Assembly (NCBI GenBank): GCA_964530165.1
Contig: CAZGYE010000005.1
Location: 1 to 49,249 of the forward strand
Reading direction: 5' to 3'
From: CAZGYE01 sp964530165
GTDB lineage: Bacteria > Planctomycetota > Planctomycetia > Planctomycetales > Planctomycetaceae
Length of the DNA stretch: 49,249 bases
Shown in pieces: positions 1 to 7,325 of the stretch. Below the pieces are notes generated by a model, which made no database searches, had not been told where the DNA came from, and saw only the letters and a list, made by a program, of their open reading frames with translations. The stretch's first letter is position 1. Each line of letters opens with the position of its first letter. Made by a program: the position numbers and the translations under genes.

Positions 1-49
1 TTTCCAGCCTGCCGATTGGTCGTGGCAGGCTGGAAAGCCTGCCCCACAC
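1..49. repeat. GC-rich palindromic repeat, copy upstream of the URO-D gene
   Basis: Positions 1-13 and 24-36 are a perfect 13-bp inverted repeat. The following bases (AAAGCCTGCCCCACA) are the reverse complement of the 24-bp unit tandemly repeated at 1276-1522, so the same element family sits on both sides of the URO-D gene in opposite orientation. A second hairpin (GGCAGGCT, 4-nt loop, AGCCTGCC) overlaps the first, so the two structures are mutually exclusive. The left edge is cut by the window. Confidence 0.7.
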
Positions 50-167
50 TCAACTGAACCTGATGTCCGAGCGGGGAATTCCCCTTCGAACACCGGTACG
101 ATACAATGTATGCTCATTATATCCGCTTTTGACGACCGAACCAACCGTCACAGGGAAAGACCGACTG

Positions 168-1259
168 ATGCCAGACTTCGACAACCTCAAGCGGGCGCTG
201 CTCTGCCAGGGCGAGCCGGACCGTGTGCCGCTCTTCGAAGGCACGATCGCCGAGGACATCAAGAACGAGTTTCTCGGCAAGCCGACCGGGGGCAATCTGG
301 AAGCCGAGGTCGAATTCTGCATGAAGGCGGGCTACGACTTCGTCCCGCTGACGATCGGCATGCGCCAGACGCTGCGCGGCGAGACCACCGGCGTCATGGG
401 CACCAAGCAGGTGCAGACGAACATCCTCGAAGCCGCCGAAGCCCAGTACAACCCGTTCCGGGATGAGACCAGCACCCGCATGTGGGCCGAGGAAGGACAG
501 GGGGTCATCCAGGACGACGCCTCGTTCGACAACTTCGACTGGCCGGACCCCGACGGCTTCAGCTACGACACGCTCGAGCAGGTGGGCCGGTTGTTGCCGG
601 AAGGGGCCAAGGCCGTCATCAACGTCGGTTACGTGTTCACCGCCCCCTGGATGCTGATGGGCATGGAGCAATTTTGCCTCGGCTTGGCCGCCGGCGAGGA
701 ACTGGTCCAGAAGGTCATCGGGCGCGTGGGAAGCATCCAGAAGCAGGTCGTGGAGAACCTGGTGCAGTTCGACTGTGTCGGGGCGATCCGCATGCCCGAC
801 GATCTCGGCTACACCACGGGACTGATCGTCAGCCCGAGATTGCTGCGGCAATACATCTTTCCCTGGCACAAACAGATCGGCGACGTGACCCAGGCGGCCG
901 AGCGGCTCTACTTGTACCATTCCGACGGACGGCTCTACGACGTCATCGACGACCTGATCGAGTGCGGCTTCCGCGCCCTGCACCCTTGCGAGCCGGCGTC
1001 GATGGACATCGAGTTGCTCAAACGCAAATACCAGGGCCGGCTCTGTCTGTGCGGCAACATCGATCTCAACACCACGCTGACCATGGGGACCCCCGCAGAG
1101 GTCGACGAGGAAGTGAAGCAGCGCATCCGCACCATCGCTCCCGGCGGCGGCTACTGCTGCGGCGCCTCCAACTCGGTGCCCGAGTACGTCCCCTACGAAA
1201 ACTACATCGCCATGATCGAGGCCGCCAAGAAGTACGGCCAGTACCCCATCAACGTCTGA
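168..1259 (+). CDS. Uroporphyrinogen decarboxylase (URO-D) family protein
   Basis: The 363-residue product has the URO-D/cobalamin-methyltransferase barrel pattern. It opens with LKRALLCQGEPDRVPLFEG, has a central Tyr-His-Ser-Asp-Gly stretch (LYHSDG) and ends with GNID followed by CCGASNSVPEYVPYENY, the usual C-terminal layout of this superfamily. True HemE enzymes keep a different N-terminal Arg-rich substrate loop, so I call only the family; related proteins are corrinoid-dependent methyltransferases or undefined. An in-frame ATG exists at 63, but the ATG at 168 is preferred because AGGGAAAG lies 8 bases before it and the family homology starts right after. The gene stands alone. It converges on the CBS gene across a tandem-repeat array. 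Confidence 0.88.
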   Translation: MPDFDNLKRALLCQGEPDRVPLFEGTIAEDIKNEFLGKPTGGNLEAEVEFCMKAGYDFVPLTIGMRQTLRGETTGVMGTKQVQTNILEAAEAQYNPFRDETSTRMWAEEGQGVIQDDASFDNFDWPDPDGFSYDTLEQVGRLLPEGAKAVINVGYVFTAPWMLMGMEQFCLGLAAGEELVQKVIGRVGSIQKQVVENLVQFDCVGAIRMPDDLGYTTGLIVSPRLLRQYIFPWHKQIGDVTQAAERLYLYHSDGRLYDVIDDLIECGFRALHPCEPASMDIELLKRKYQGRLCLCGNIDLNTTLTMGTPAEVDEEVKQRIRTIAPGGGYCCGASNSVPEYVPYENYIAMIEAAKKYGQYPINV

Positions 1260-1275
1260 CGCCCGTGAGGCAGAC

Positions 1276-1532
1276 TTTCCAGCCGGTTGTGGGGCAGGCT
1301 TTNNNNNNNNNNNNNNNNNNNNNNNNNNNNNNNNNNNNNNNNNNNNNNNNNNNNNNNNNNNNNNNNNNNNNNNNNNNNNNNNNNNNNNNNNNNNNNNNNN
1401 NNCCAGCCGATTGTGGGGCAGGCTTTCCAGCCGATTGTGGGGCAGGCTTTCCAGCCGATTGTGGGGCAGGCTTTCCAGCCGGTTGTGGGGCAGGCTTTCC
1501 AGCCGGTTGTGGGGCAGGCTTTCCAGCCTGCC
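1276..1532. repeat. Tandem array of a 24-bp GC-rich unit
   Basis: One unit lies before the assembly gap (1276-1299) and five after it (from 1403, 1427, 1451, 1475 and 1499). Each contains TGTGGGGCAGGCTTT; units differ at one base (CCGATTG versus CCGGTTG). The array ends in a hairpin with arms 1513-1520 and 1525-1532 and a 4-base loop, which could act as a stem at the 3' side of the URO-D gene. There are no unique spacers between units, so this is not a CRISPR array. Confidence 0.9.
1303..1402. other. Assembly gap of 100 N inside the 24-bp repeat array
   Basis: The run is exactly 100 N, a standard scaffold placeholder. The bases on either side would join seamlessly in repeat phase with 0 or any multiple of 24 missing bases, and 100 is not a multiple of 24. 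The real copy number is therefore unknown and the printed length is not real. Confidence 0.95.
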
Positions 1533-1615
1533 GGTGTCGCCGTTAGCCCACTGATTCAATCCCGACAAGACGATGAGCGGCTTTCTGCACGAGATCGATG
1601 TGGTTTTCAGCACTG

Positions 1616-2590
1616 CTACGCAAACGGTGCGTCACTCCGCTCCAGCAGCGAACTCAAATACAACAACGCCTTTTCGCGAGCCGGCGCTACCTCCATCAGG
1701 CTGTGGGTTGCTGAGAGCACGTCGCGACGGCTGATCTGTCCGATGAGCTTTCGGCCAGACAGCACGGGTAGACGACGATATGGGGTGGTCAAGAAAATCT
1801 GCGCCATGCCGAGCAGATCGAGGTCTTCCGTAATTGTTCGGGCGCTTGTGTGTATGAAGTCACGGACCTCGGTGGAAGGAAGCGGCGCACGAGCGGCTTC
1901 GAGCGACCCGGCGTCCTGGTCGCTGGGCGAGCTGCCGGCAGGGGACGCCGTCTGTCGTTCGCGGCCGGCGGCCAGCAAGATGTTTCCATTGCTGAGCACT
2001 TCGCGGCGACCGATCTGCCCGATCAGTTTTCGCTCAGACTGCACGGTGAGACGACGATAGGGAGTCTCCACAAAAATCTGCGCGCATTCGAGAAGATCGG
2101 TTTCTGGTGAAATCATTCTCCCGAAGTCAGTGTTCATAAACGCGGCGACTTCGGTTGTCGGCAGTTGTTCGTAAGCGGCCGCGATCAGGACGCTCATGCT
2201 CGTTTTTTCAGAGAACACACCGAGGAAATTGCGCTGATCGTCGATAACGGGCGCTCCCGATATACGGTGTTTGAGTAGATGGCCGATGGCCTCGAACACG
2301 TCTGTGTCCGGCGCCAGTGTCACCAGATTCGTGACCATGAAGTCTCTCGCCAGTGGCGGCTTGCCCTTGAGTGCTCCGGTTTCGTCGGCAAACTGCGCCA
2401 TGAGGGTCAAGACGTTCATGCAAGACTTGTCGGTGAAGGCGCCGAGAAAATTGTGATCGTCGTCAACAACCGGCGCTCCTGTGATTCGGTGTTTCAGCAA
2501 AAGACCAATGGCGTCGAAGACATCGCTGTGCGGCGACAGTGTCACCAATTTGGTGACCATGATGTCTTTCGCAAGTAGGGGGGCGTTCAT
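1616..2590 (-). CDS. Protein with four CBS domains
   Basis: The 324-residue product is almost entirely CBS domains, which usually bind adenine nucleotides and sense energy state. CBS1 (about 8-60) and CBS2 (about 83-135) are close copies: both have the pattern MVT.LVTL, then LLKHRI.GAPV, then NFLG. CBS3 (about 148-200) and CBS4 (about 240-292) are copies of each other, sharing QIF..TPYRRL, then RKLIGQI.RR(E/D)VLS. A Ser/Pro/Ala linker (about 205-238) separates the last two. No catalytic or membrane domain is present, so it may act as a free-standing sensor or partner. The start is supported by AGGA 8 bases before ATG. It follows the phosphatase gene in the same direction after 162 bases and may have its own promoter. 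Confidence 0.9.
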   Translation of the reverse strand: MNAPLLAKDIMVTKLVTLSPHSDVFDAIGLLLKHRITGAPVVDDDHNFLGAFTDKSCMNVLTLMAQFADETGALKGKPPLARDFMVTNLVTLAPDTDVFEAIGHLLKHRISGAPVIDDQRNFLGVFSEKTSMSVLIAAAYEQLPTTEVAAFMNTDFGRMISPETDLLECAQIFVETPYRRLTVQSERKLIGQIGRREVLSNGNILLAAGRERQTASPAGSSPSDQDAGSLEAARAPLPSTEVRDFIHTSARTITEDLDLLGMAQIFLTTPYRRLPVLSGRKLIGQISRRDVLSATHSLMEVAPAREKALLYLSSLLERSDAPFA

Positions 2591-2663
2591 GGCAATGATC
2601 CTGTGTCAGTACAGCGAAAGTAACGGCGCAAGACCTCTCACGGGATAGGTGCAGAAAGAAGAG

Positions 2664-2692
2664 TACCAATATAATAGTGAGTTTCTTGTCAA
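2664..2692 (-). promoter_or_regulatory. Possible sigma-70 promoter of the CBS gene
   Basis: On the minus strand a perfect -35 hexamer TTGACA lies at 2692-2687 in an AT-rich patch. The -10 match is poor (TTGGTA at 17 bp, or TATATT at only 13 bp), so the call is weak. Its position in the 162-base gap upstream of the CBS gene fits an independent promoter. Confidence 0.3.
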
Positions 2693-2752
2693 ATTACCAA
2701 CGAAACCTGTCCTTGAAGAACAATGGAACAATGACCGGCCGGGGCGAGACGA

Positions 2753-3895
2753 TCATCGACACGCCCGAATCACCACGGCGGTGAGGTCGTCCTTTTGAGG
2801 GTGTCCCTGGGAAAAGGCGTGGACCGCCTCGTAAAGCTTCTCCACGATCGTCCGTGCCGGGAGGCCGCGGTGCGCGCAGACCACGTCGAGCGTTCTGTCC
2901 ATTCCAAAAAAGGTGCCGTCGGGTGCTTGCGTTTCCGAGATCCCATCGGTGACCATGACGATCAATTCGCCCGGCCGGAGTTCCCTCGGCGGGGCACATT
3001 CAATACGTGCGTCGGGCACAATTCCGAGTATCATTCCCGTGCTGTCCAGTCGTGTGGTCGCGCCCAAAGCATCGACATGGAAGCTCCGATGCCCGGCGCC
3101 CGCATAGACGAACGAACTCGCCCGAGAATCGAGCTTCAGGAAGAACAACGTCACGAAGTGTTCTCCCCCGGTGTCTGCTGCGAGTAGTCGATTGGCGCAG
3201 GTCAGGATCTCGCCGGCATTGGTGTGACTTGTGGCAAGCGCCCGCAGATAGGCGCGCGTTTCGGCCATCAGCAGTGCCGGTCCGAATCCGTGGCCGCTGA
3301 CGTCGGCAATGACGACGCCCACCGATCCGTCACTCATGGGTATGTAGTCGAAGTAGTCTCCACTGGTGGCTTCGGCAGGAAAAGACGCCCCATGCACGTC
3401 GAACCCGGCCAGCCGTGGTCCACGAATCGGGAACAGTTTCTGCTGAATGTCGCGGGCGAGCTGCAATCGTTCCTCGCTGACTTGCAACGCCCATTCCACG
3501 TTCCGCCGTTCTCGACGCCCGTGCGCCTCGCGCAGCTCGCGCTGAATTGCGGGAACAAGCCGGTTCAAATTGTCCTTCATCACGTAGTCGTGGGCGCCGT
3601 TGTGCATGGCGCTGGATCCAAGCTCCTCGGTCATACCCCCTGAGACCATGATGAACGGCAAGTCCAACCCGCGAGCCTTCAGCAAGTTCAGCGCTGCCAA
3701 GCCGTTGAAGCGGGGCAAGGAGTAGTCGGCGATCACGACGTCCCAGATCTGCATTTCGAGCGCTTCGGACATGGCTTGGGGCGTTTCCACACGCGCTGAC
3801 TTTAGTTCGTAGCCTGCGCGGAACAGTATGCGGAGCAGTAGTTCGGCGTCGTCTTCGGAATCCTCGACCAACAGCACCCGCAGTGGTGTGACCAT
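2753..3895 (-). CDS. Response regulator with PP2C (RsbU/SpoIIE-type) phosphatase output
   Basis: The 380-residue protein has an N-terminal receiver domain with acidic pocket LVEDSEDD, phosphoacceptor Asp57 (VIADYSLP) and Lys107 (DYVMKDN); Ser85 replaces the usual Thr. A coiled linker (about 125-155) leads to a PP2C-like SpoIIE/RsbU domain with the metal-binding motifs SGDYFD (178-183) and ADVSGHG (197-203) and the C-terminal DDLT motif, so it should be active. Such proteins dephosphorylate anti-sigma-factor antagonists and set off partner-switching control of an alternative sigma factor; no such partner is visible here. AAGGAA precedes the ATG by 7 bases. The gene is in the csrA-led string, 52 bases after the single-domain regulator. 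Confidence 0.93.
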   Translation of the reverse strand: MVTPLRVLLVEDSEDDAELLLRILFRAGYELKSARVETPQAMSEALEMQIWDVVIADYSLPRFNGLAALNLLKARGLDLPFIMVSGGMTEELGSSAMHNGAHDYVMKDNLNRLVPAIQRELREAHGRRERRNVEWALQVSEERLQLARDIQQKLFPIRGPRLAGFDVHGASFPAEATSGDYFDYIPMSDGSVGVVIADVSGHGFGPALLMAETRAYLRALATSHTNAGEILTCANRLLAADTGGEHFVTLFFLKLDSRASSFVYAGAGHRSFHVDALGATTRLDSTGMILGIVPDARIECAPPRELRPGELIVMVTDGISETQAPDGTFFGMDRTLDVVCAHRGLPARTIVEKLYEAVHAFSQGHPQKDDLTAVVIRACR

Positions 3896-3947
3896 CGCTG
3901 GATTCCTTGTTCTCGCACACTTGGGGAGTCAGCTCATTTCTGCAAAT

Positions 3948-4418
3948 TTAAGGCGACAAACTCCCAACGATTGCCCTTTTTGCAGGCGGCGGTTGGTTCA
4001 CGTGCAGCCAGTACTCGACCACCAGCCGCACGATGTCGGCAAACTTCGTAAAGTCGACCGGCTTGAGAATGTAGCTGTTCGCACCCAGACGATACGATTC
4101 ACAGATGTCTTCTTCACAATCGGACGACGACAGCACGACGACCGGCGGCAGATTCGGCCGGCCGCGAACCCGTCCGAGCACTTGGAGCACTTGTAAGCCG
4201 TCCAATCCGGGCATTTTCAGGTCCAGCAGGATCAGGTGCGGCATCTGCCTCAGGTCGCGATGGCTGTGCTCGCCGGTGCCAAACAGGTAATCGACCAGTT
4301 CGTTTCCGTCACACACGACTTCCAAGCTGCAAGAAACACCCGCCTTCTTCAGGGCCATCCGAATCAGGTCTCTGTGATCGGGGTCGTCTTCGACCAGCAA
4401 GATCGTTTTGTCGTTCAT
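3948..4418 (-). CDS. Single-domain response regulator (Rcp1-like)
   Basis: The 156-residue protein is a lone receiver domain with acidic residues LVEDD (8-12), phosphoacceptor Asp66 (LILLDLKMPG), Ser97 in the Thr position and Lys119 (ILKPVD). The long insertion between beta-2 and Asp66 is typical of Rcp1-type regulators that take phosphate from phytochrome-like or PAS kinases. There is no output domain, so it likely passes phosphate on or acts by protein contact. Its ATG overlaps the stop of the kinase gene in a 4-base ATGA, so the two are translationally coupled and probably a cognate pair. GGGGA lies 6 bases before the start. Confidence 0.94.
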   Translation of the reverse strand: MNDKTILLVEDDPDHRDLIRMALKKAGVSCSLEVVCDGNELVDYLFGTGEHSHRDLRQMPHLILLDLKMPGLDGLQVLQVLGRVRGRPNLPPVVVLSSSDCEEDICESYRLGANSYILKPVDFTKFADIVRLVVEYWLHVNQPPPAKRAIVGSLSP

Positions 4419-6352
4419 GTCGTTTCCCCTGGTACACGACCAAGCGTGAAATAAAACGCCGCCCCTTGACCGACTTTCGACTCAGCCCAAACACGACCTC
4501 CGTGCCGACGGATGATGCGCTCGACCGTGGCCAGCCCAATCCCGGTGCCTTCAAACTCGCCGTGACCATGCAGTCTCTGAAACGGCCCAAACAGCCTGTC
4601 CGCGTACGTCATGTCAAAGCCGACACCGTTGTCGCGGACACAATAGACGGTCTCTTGTTCTTGCTTCGTTGCGGCGAACTCAATGCTGGCCGGCTTGCAG
4701 TTGGCCGTGAACTTCCACGCGTTGCCGAAGAGATTCTGCAGCACGACCCGCAGTAATTCTGCATCGCCGCTGCCAATCACCTCATCCTGAATGCAGACGT
4801 CCGCAGGGCGATCCGGCTCCAGGTCACGCAGTTCCGCCACGCTATTTCTTGCCAAAGTCGTTAAATCGATGCGTGTGTGGTGGATCTCACCGCGAGTCTT
4901 CCGGGAAAAAGCGAGCGTTGCATTGATTAATCTTCCCATGTGCTGGGCCGCCGCACGCACACGCTGGAGAAAATGCTTTCCCTGGTCATTGAGCTGGTCG
5001 CCGCAATCATCCAGCAACGCTAAACTGAAGCCGTCGATGATGCGCAGCGGAGCGCGCAGATCGTGCGAGACGGAGTAGCTGAAGGCTTCCAGCTCCTGAT
5101 TGGCTGCAATCAGCTCTTCGGTGCGGTCCTTGACGCGCTGTTCCAGGTCTGCGTTCAATCGCCGAATTTGCTTCTCCGCTTGCTTACGTTGGGTGATGTC
5201 GCGAATGACGGCCGTGACCAGAACTCCCTCCGCCGTCTGTGTGGGGCTGAGGCTGACCTGTGCGGGGAACTCGGCGCCATCCTGACGACGGCCGACTAAA
5301 TCGAGGCCGGCCCTCTCCCCCATCCGCTTGGTGGCGGGGCAAGAGAAATAGTCGGTGCGCTGGCGAACATGTGATTCCCGAAATCGTTCTGGTAGGAGGA
5401 TCTCAATGGTTTGACCGATCAATTCCTCCCGTGTGTAGCCGAAGACCGTCTCGGTTTGGGCGTTGGTGAGGACGATGCGGCCGTCACGGTTGATGGTCAC
5501 GATGGCGTCCGGTGCGGATTCCAGCAGCCCCCGGAACTTCGCTTCGCTGTCTCGCAGCGCTTCCTCCGCCCGTTTGCGGTCGGTGATGTCGCGGCCCTCG
5601 ACAATGATGGACATCACGCGCCCCGCCTCGTCCCGAAAGGGCTTGAAGGAGCGGTCTGCAACCCGCTTCGTTCCGTCCGCTGCCAAATAGTTGGTCTCGT
5701 CGCGATAAAGCCGCCCCTGGGCGGCTTCGGCGACGCCGGCTTTGGTCTTCGCCTGCTCTTCGGGCGAGTTCTTCCACCACGGCGTTTCCCAGAAAGGTCG
5801 GCCGATCACCTCCTCACGCTTCAAGCCGCTGATGTCCAGCGGTGCTTGGTTCACATCGATCAGGGTGCCATCACACTGGACGAGTCCCATGTATCCAAAG
5901 GTCTGGTTGAACATCGCTTGACACTGCAGCTCGCTCTCCTGCAGCGCATCTTCCGCCCGCTTGCGTTCAATGGCGTAGCGGAGAGAGCGATCCAGTATGT
6001 GGACGTCGATATGGCTCTTAACGAGGTAGTCCTGCGCGCCCTGTTGAATCGACTGCAGTGCGAGTGTTTCATCTTCAAAGCCGGTCAACACGATGATGGG
6101 AACGGTCGGCGCCTGCGTGTGTGCTTCTCGAAAGGTGTCCAGCCCGTGGCTGTCGGGAAGCGTGAGATCCAAGAGAACCACGTCAATGCCCCCTTGGGCG
6201 AGTCGCTGCACGCCGCTCGCCAGCCGGTTGACACACTCGACGTCAAACTGAGCGATCCTGGCGTCGGCCAGCATCCCCTGGACCAGTAGGGCGTCTGCTG
6301 GGTTGTCCTCGATCAGCAGGACCTTGGTGGGTTTCGCGTCCATCTCATTCAC
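4415..6352 (-). CDS. REC-PAS-PAS histidine kinase
   Basis: The 645-residue protein starts with an intact receiver domain (phosphoacceptor Asp62 in LLDLTLPDSHG, Lys112), followed by two PAS domains (about 145-258 and 272-388), each ending in RDIT.RK, a coiled coil, a HisKA domain with His430 (YSVSHDLRAPLR) and an HATPase_c domain with DNGVGFD and GTGIGLA boxes. There is no membrane segment, so it is cytosolic. The start codon is GTG, chosen because AGGAGG lies 7-8 bases upstream. The gene lies 27 bases after csrA and overlaps the next regulator by 4 bases. Its receiver is nearly the same as that of the divergent kinase at 7326. Confidence 0.95.
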   Translation of the reverse strand: MNEMDAKPTKVLLIEDNPADALLVQGMLADARIAQFDVECVNRLASGVQRLAQGGIDVVLLDLTLPDSHGLDTFREAHTQAPTVPIIVLTGFEDETLALQSIQQGAQDYLVKSHIDVHILDRSLRYAIERKRAEDALQESELQCQAMFNQTFGYMGLVQCDGTLIDVNQAPLDISGLKREEVIGRPFWETPWWKNSPEEQAKTKAGVAEAAQGRLYRDETNYLAADGTKRVADRSFKPFRDEAGRVMSIIVEGRDITDRKRAEEALRDSEAKFRGLLESAPDAIVTINRDGRIVLTNAQTETVFGYTREELIGQTIEILLPERFRESHVRQRTDYFSCPATKRMGERAGLDLVGRRQDGAEFPAQVSLSPTQTAEGVLVTAVIRDITQRKQAEKQIRRLNADLEQRVKDRTEELIAANQELEAFSYSVSHDLRAPLRIIDGFSLALLDDCGDQLNDQGKHFLQRVRAAAQHMGRLINATLAFSRKTRGEIHHTRIDLTTLARNSVAELRDLEPDRPADVCIQDEVIGSGDAELLRVVLQNLFGNAWKFTANCKPASIEFAATKQEQETVYCVRDNGVGFDMTYADRLFGPFQRLHGHGEFEGTGIGLATVERIIRRHGGRVWAESKVGQGAAFYFTLGRVPGETT

Positions 6353-6379
6353 CCGACGGCCTCCTCAACGAGGCGATTT

Positions 6380-6685
6380 TCATGCGGGTGATGTGCAATC
6401 AGGCTGTTCATCCATCAGTGCCACTCGCAACACCCTTGATCCGCTATCGCGAGGAGGGGCAACACGGGCCGGCTTCACTGTGTGATCACTATCGGAATCG
6501 GCTTCCGACGTCTGGGTTCTTTGGAAGCCGTCGTCAGAGTCACACAGTTCACTGCGCAACACTTGGCAGAAACTGGGAGCGTCGATGCCCAACTTGACGC
6601 GACCCTTCGAAATACCGACGACCGTGATGCTGATTTCCCCACCAATATACAACTTTTCGTTCCGCTTCCTGCTGAGAACTAACAT
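6380..6685 (-). CDS. csrA: CsrA translational regulator with C-terminal extension
   Basis: Residues 1-50 are a clear CsrA/RsmA fold: MLVLSRKRNEKLYIGG, then a GRVKLGIDAP core and Arg44, the key RNA-contact residue. CsrA binds GGA-containing hairpins in mRNA leaders and usually blocks translation. The protein is 101 residues long against the usual 60-75; the last 50 residues are acidic, Ser/Thr-rich and then Arg-rich, with no motif I recognise. An upstream in-frame start would give 169 residues, but the start at 6685 has the strong Shine-Dalgarno AAGGAGGAG and sits exactly at the conserved MLVL. It is the first gene of the minus-strand signalling string. Confidence 0.95.
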   Translation of the reverse strand: MLVLSRKRNEKLYIGGEISITVVGISKGRVKLGIDAPSFCQVLRSELCDSDDGFQRTQTSEADSDSDHTVKPARVAPPRDSGSRVLRVALMDEQPDCTSPA

Positions 6686-6968
6686 GGGTCTTCTCCTCCT
6701 TGAAACAATATGAGACTGGTGAAACTCACACTTCGCTTTCGCGTCGCTGCAATTCGAGATGCCCGTCGCGTCGCTACGTCCATCATGGGCCCGCCTTTCA
6801 AAGTAGAACGTTCGTCGCAGATTGAGCGGTTGACGCCAAACGTGCTCTCGACATCCGGCCTTGAGGTGCATTGCGATTTGCGGGCGCAACGCCCATCCTC
6901 CGCGTCGGTACGCGACCAGCCGAAGTGTCCAATAAGCATATCCGATTGTTGTTCCCCAGCAATCGGGG

Positions 6969-6996
6969 TTACAAACCGACTTGCCTTGGGTACAAT
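6969..6996 (+). promoter_or_regulatory. Candidate sigma-70 promoter for the kinase/regulator pair
   Basis: TTACAA (6969-6974) and TACAAT (6991-6996) are separated by 16 bp. Transcription would start near 7003, giving a leader of about 320 bases that begins with the hairpin at 7008-7026. Confidence 0.35.
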
Positions 6997-7007
6997 CACG
7001 AGATATT

Positions 7008-7026
7008 CATGGGGGAAACCCCCATG
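7008..7026 (+). other. Perfect GC-rich hairpin in the leader
   Basis: CATGGGGG and CCCCCATG form an 8-bp perfect stem around a 3-base AAA loop. No T-run follows, so it is not an intrinsic terminator. It lies just after the proposed start of transcription, and a GGA triplet sits at the loop edge. Confidence 0.6.
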
Positions 7027-7325
7027 TTCGCATGTTTCACCGCGGGATACTGTACAAATAAACCCTTACGAAATACTGAACGAATATCGAGATTTCAGGC
7101 CGCGAAAGAAACGACGGAGGACAAATCGCCCCTTGCCGCGTGAAAACCCGTGTCCTACCCTATGTGTAGTCGTCTTGAAATCGACAGGCAATCTTTTCGG
7201 TGAAGACCAGATCGTGATTCACTGGGAAACCCGCAACGACACGCCGAGGGGACGAGTTTTCCCATCCTCTGCAGCCAGCCATTGCCGGGCCGTCGCGCCG
7301 TTCTTGCCATCGGAGAGACGCTCGG

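Larger units (their letters stand above)
6686..7325. other. 640-bp intergenic region between divergent signalling genes
   Basis: This region separates csrA (minus) from the REC-PAS kinase (plus). Reading frames here lack recognisable domains and codon character. I see one candidate plus-strand promoter and a perfect hairpin, listed separately; the rest shows nothing I can name. Confidence 0.6.

Noticed and set aside
1276..1532. CRISPR array
   Set aside because: The 24-bp units follow each other with no unique spacers, and no cas gene is near.
117..1613. Long minus-strand frame opposite the URO-D gene, crossing the N run
   Set aside because: It is antisense to a clear conserved gene, passes through 100 N and the repeat array, and has no recognisable domain.
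5411..6289. Plus-strand frame of 292 codons opposite the REC-PAS-PAS kinase, and the similar minus frame 7155-7658 opposite the second kinase
   Set aside because: The two resemble each other only because the receiver coding sequences they oppose are duplicated; they are shadows.
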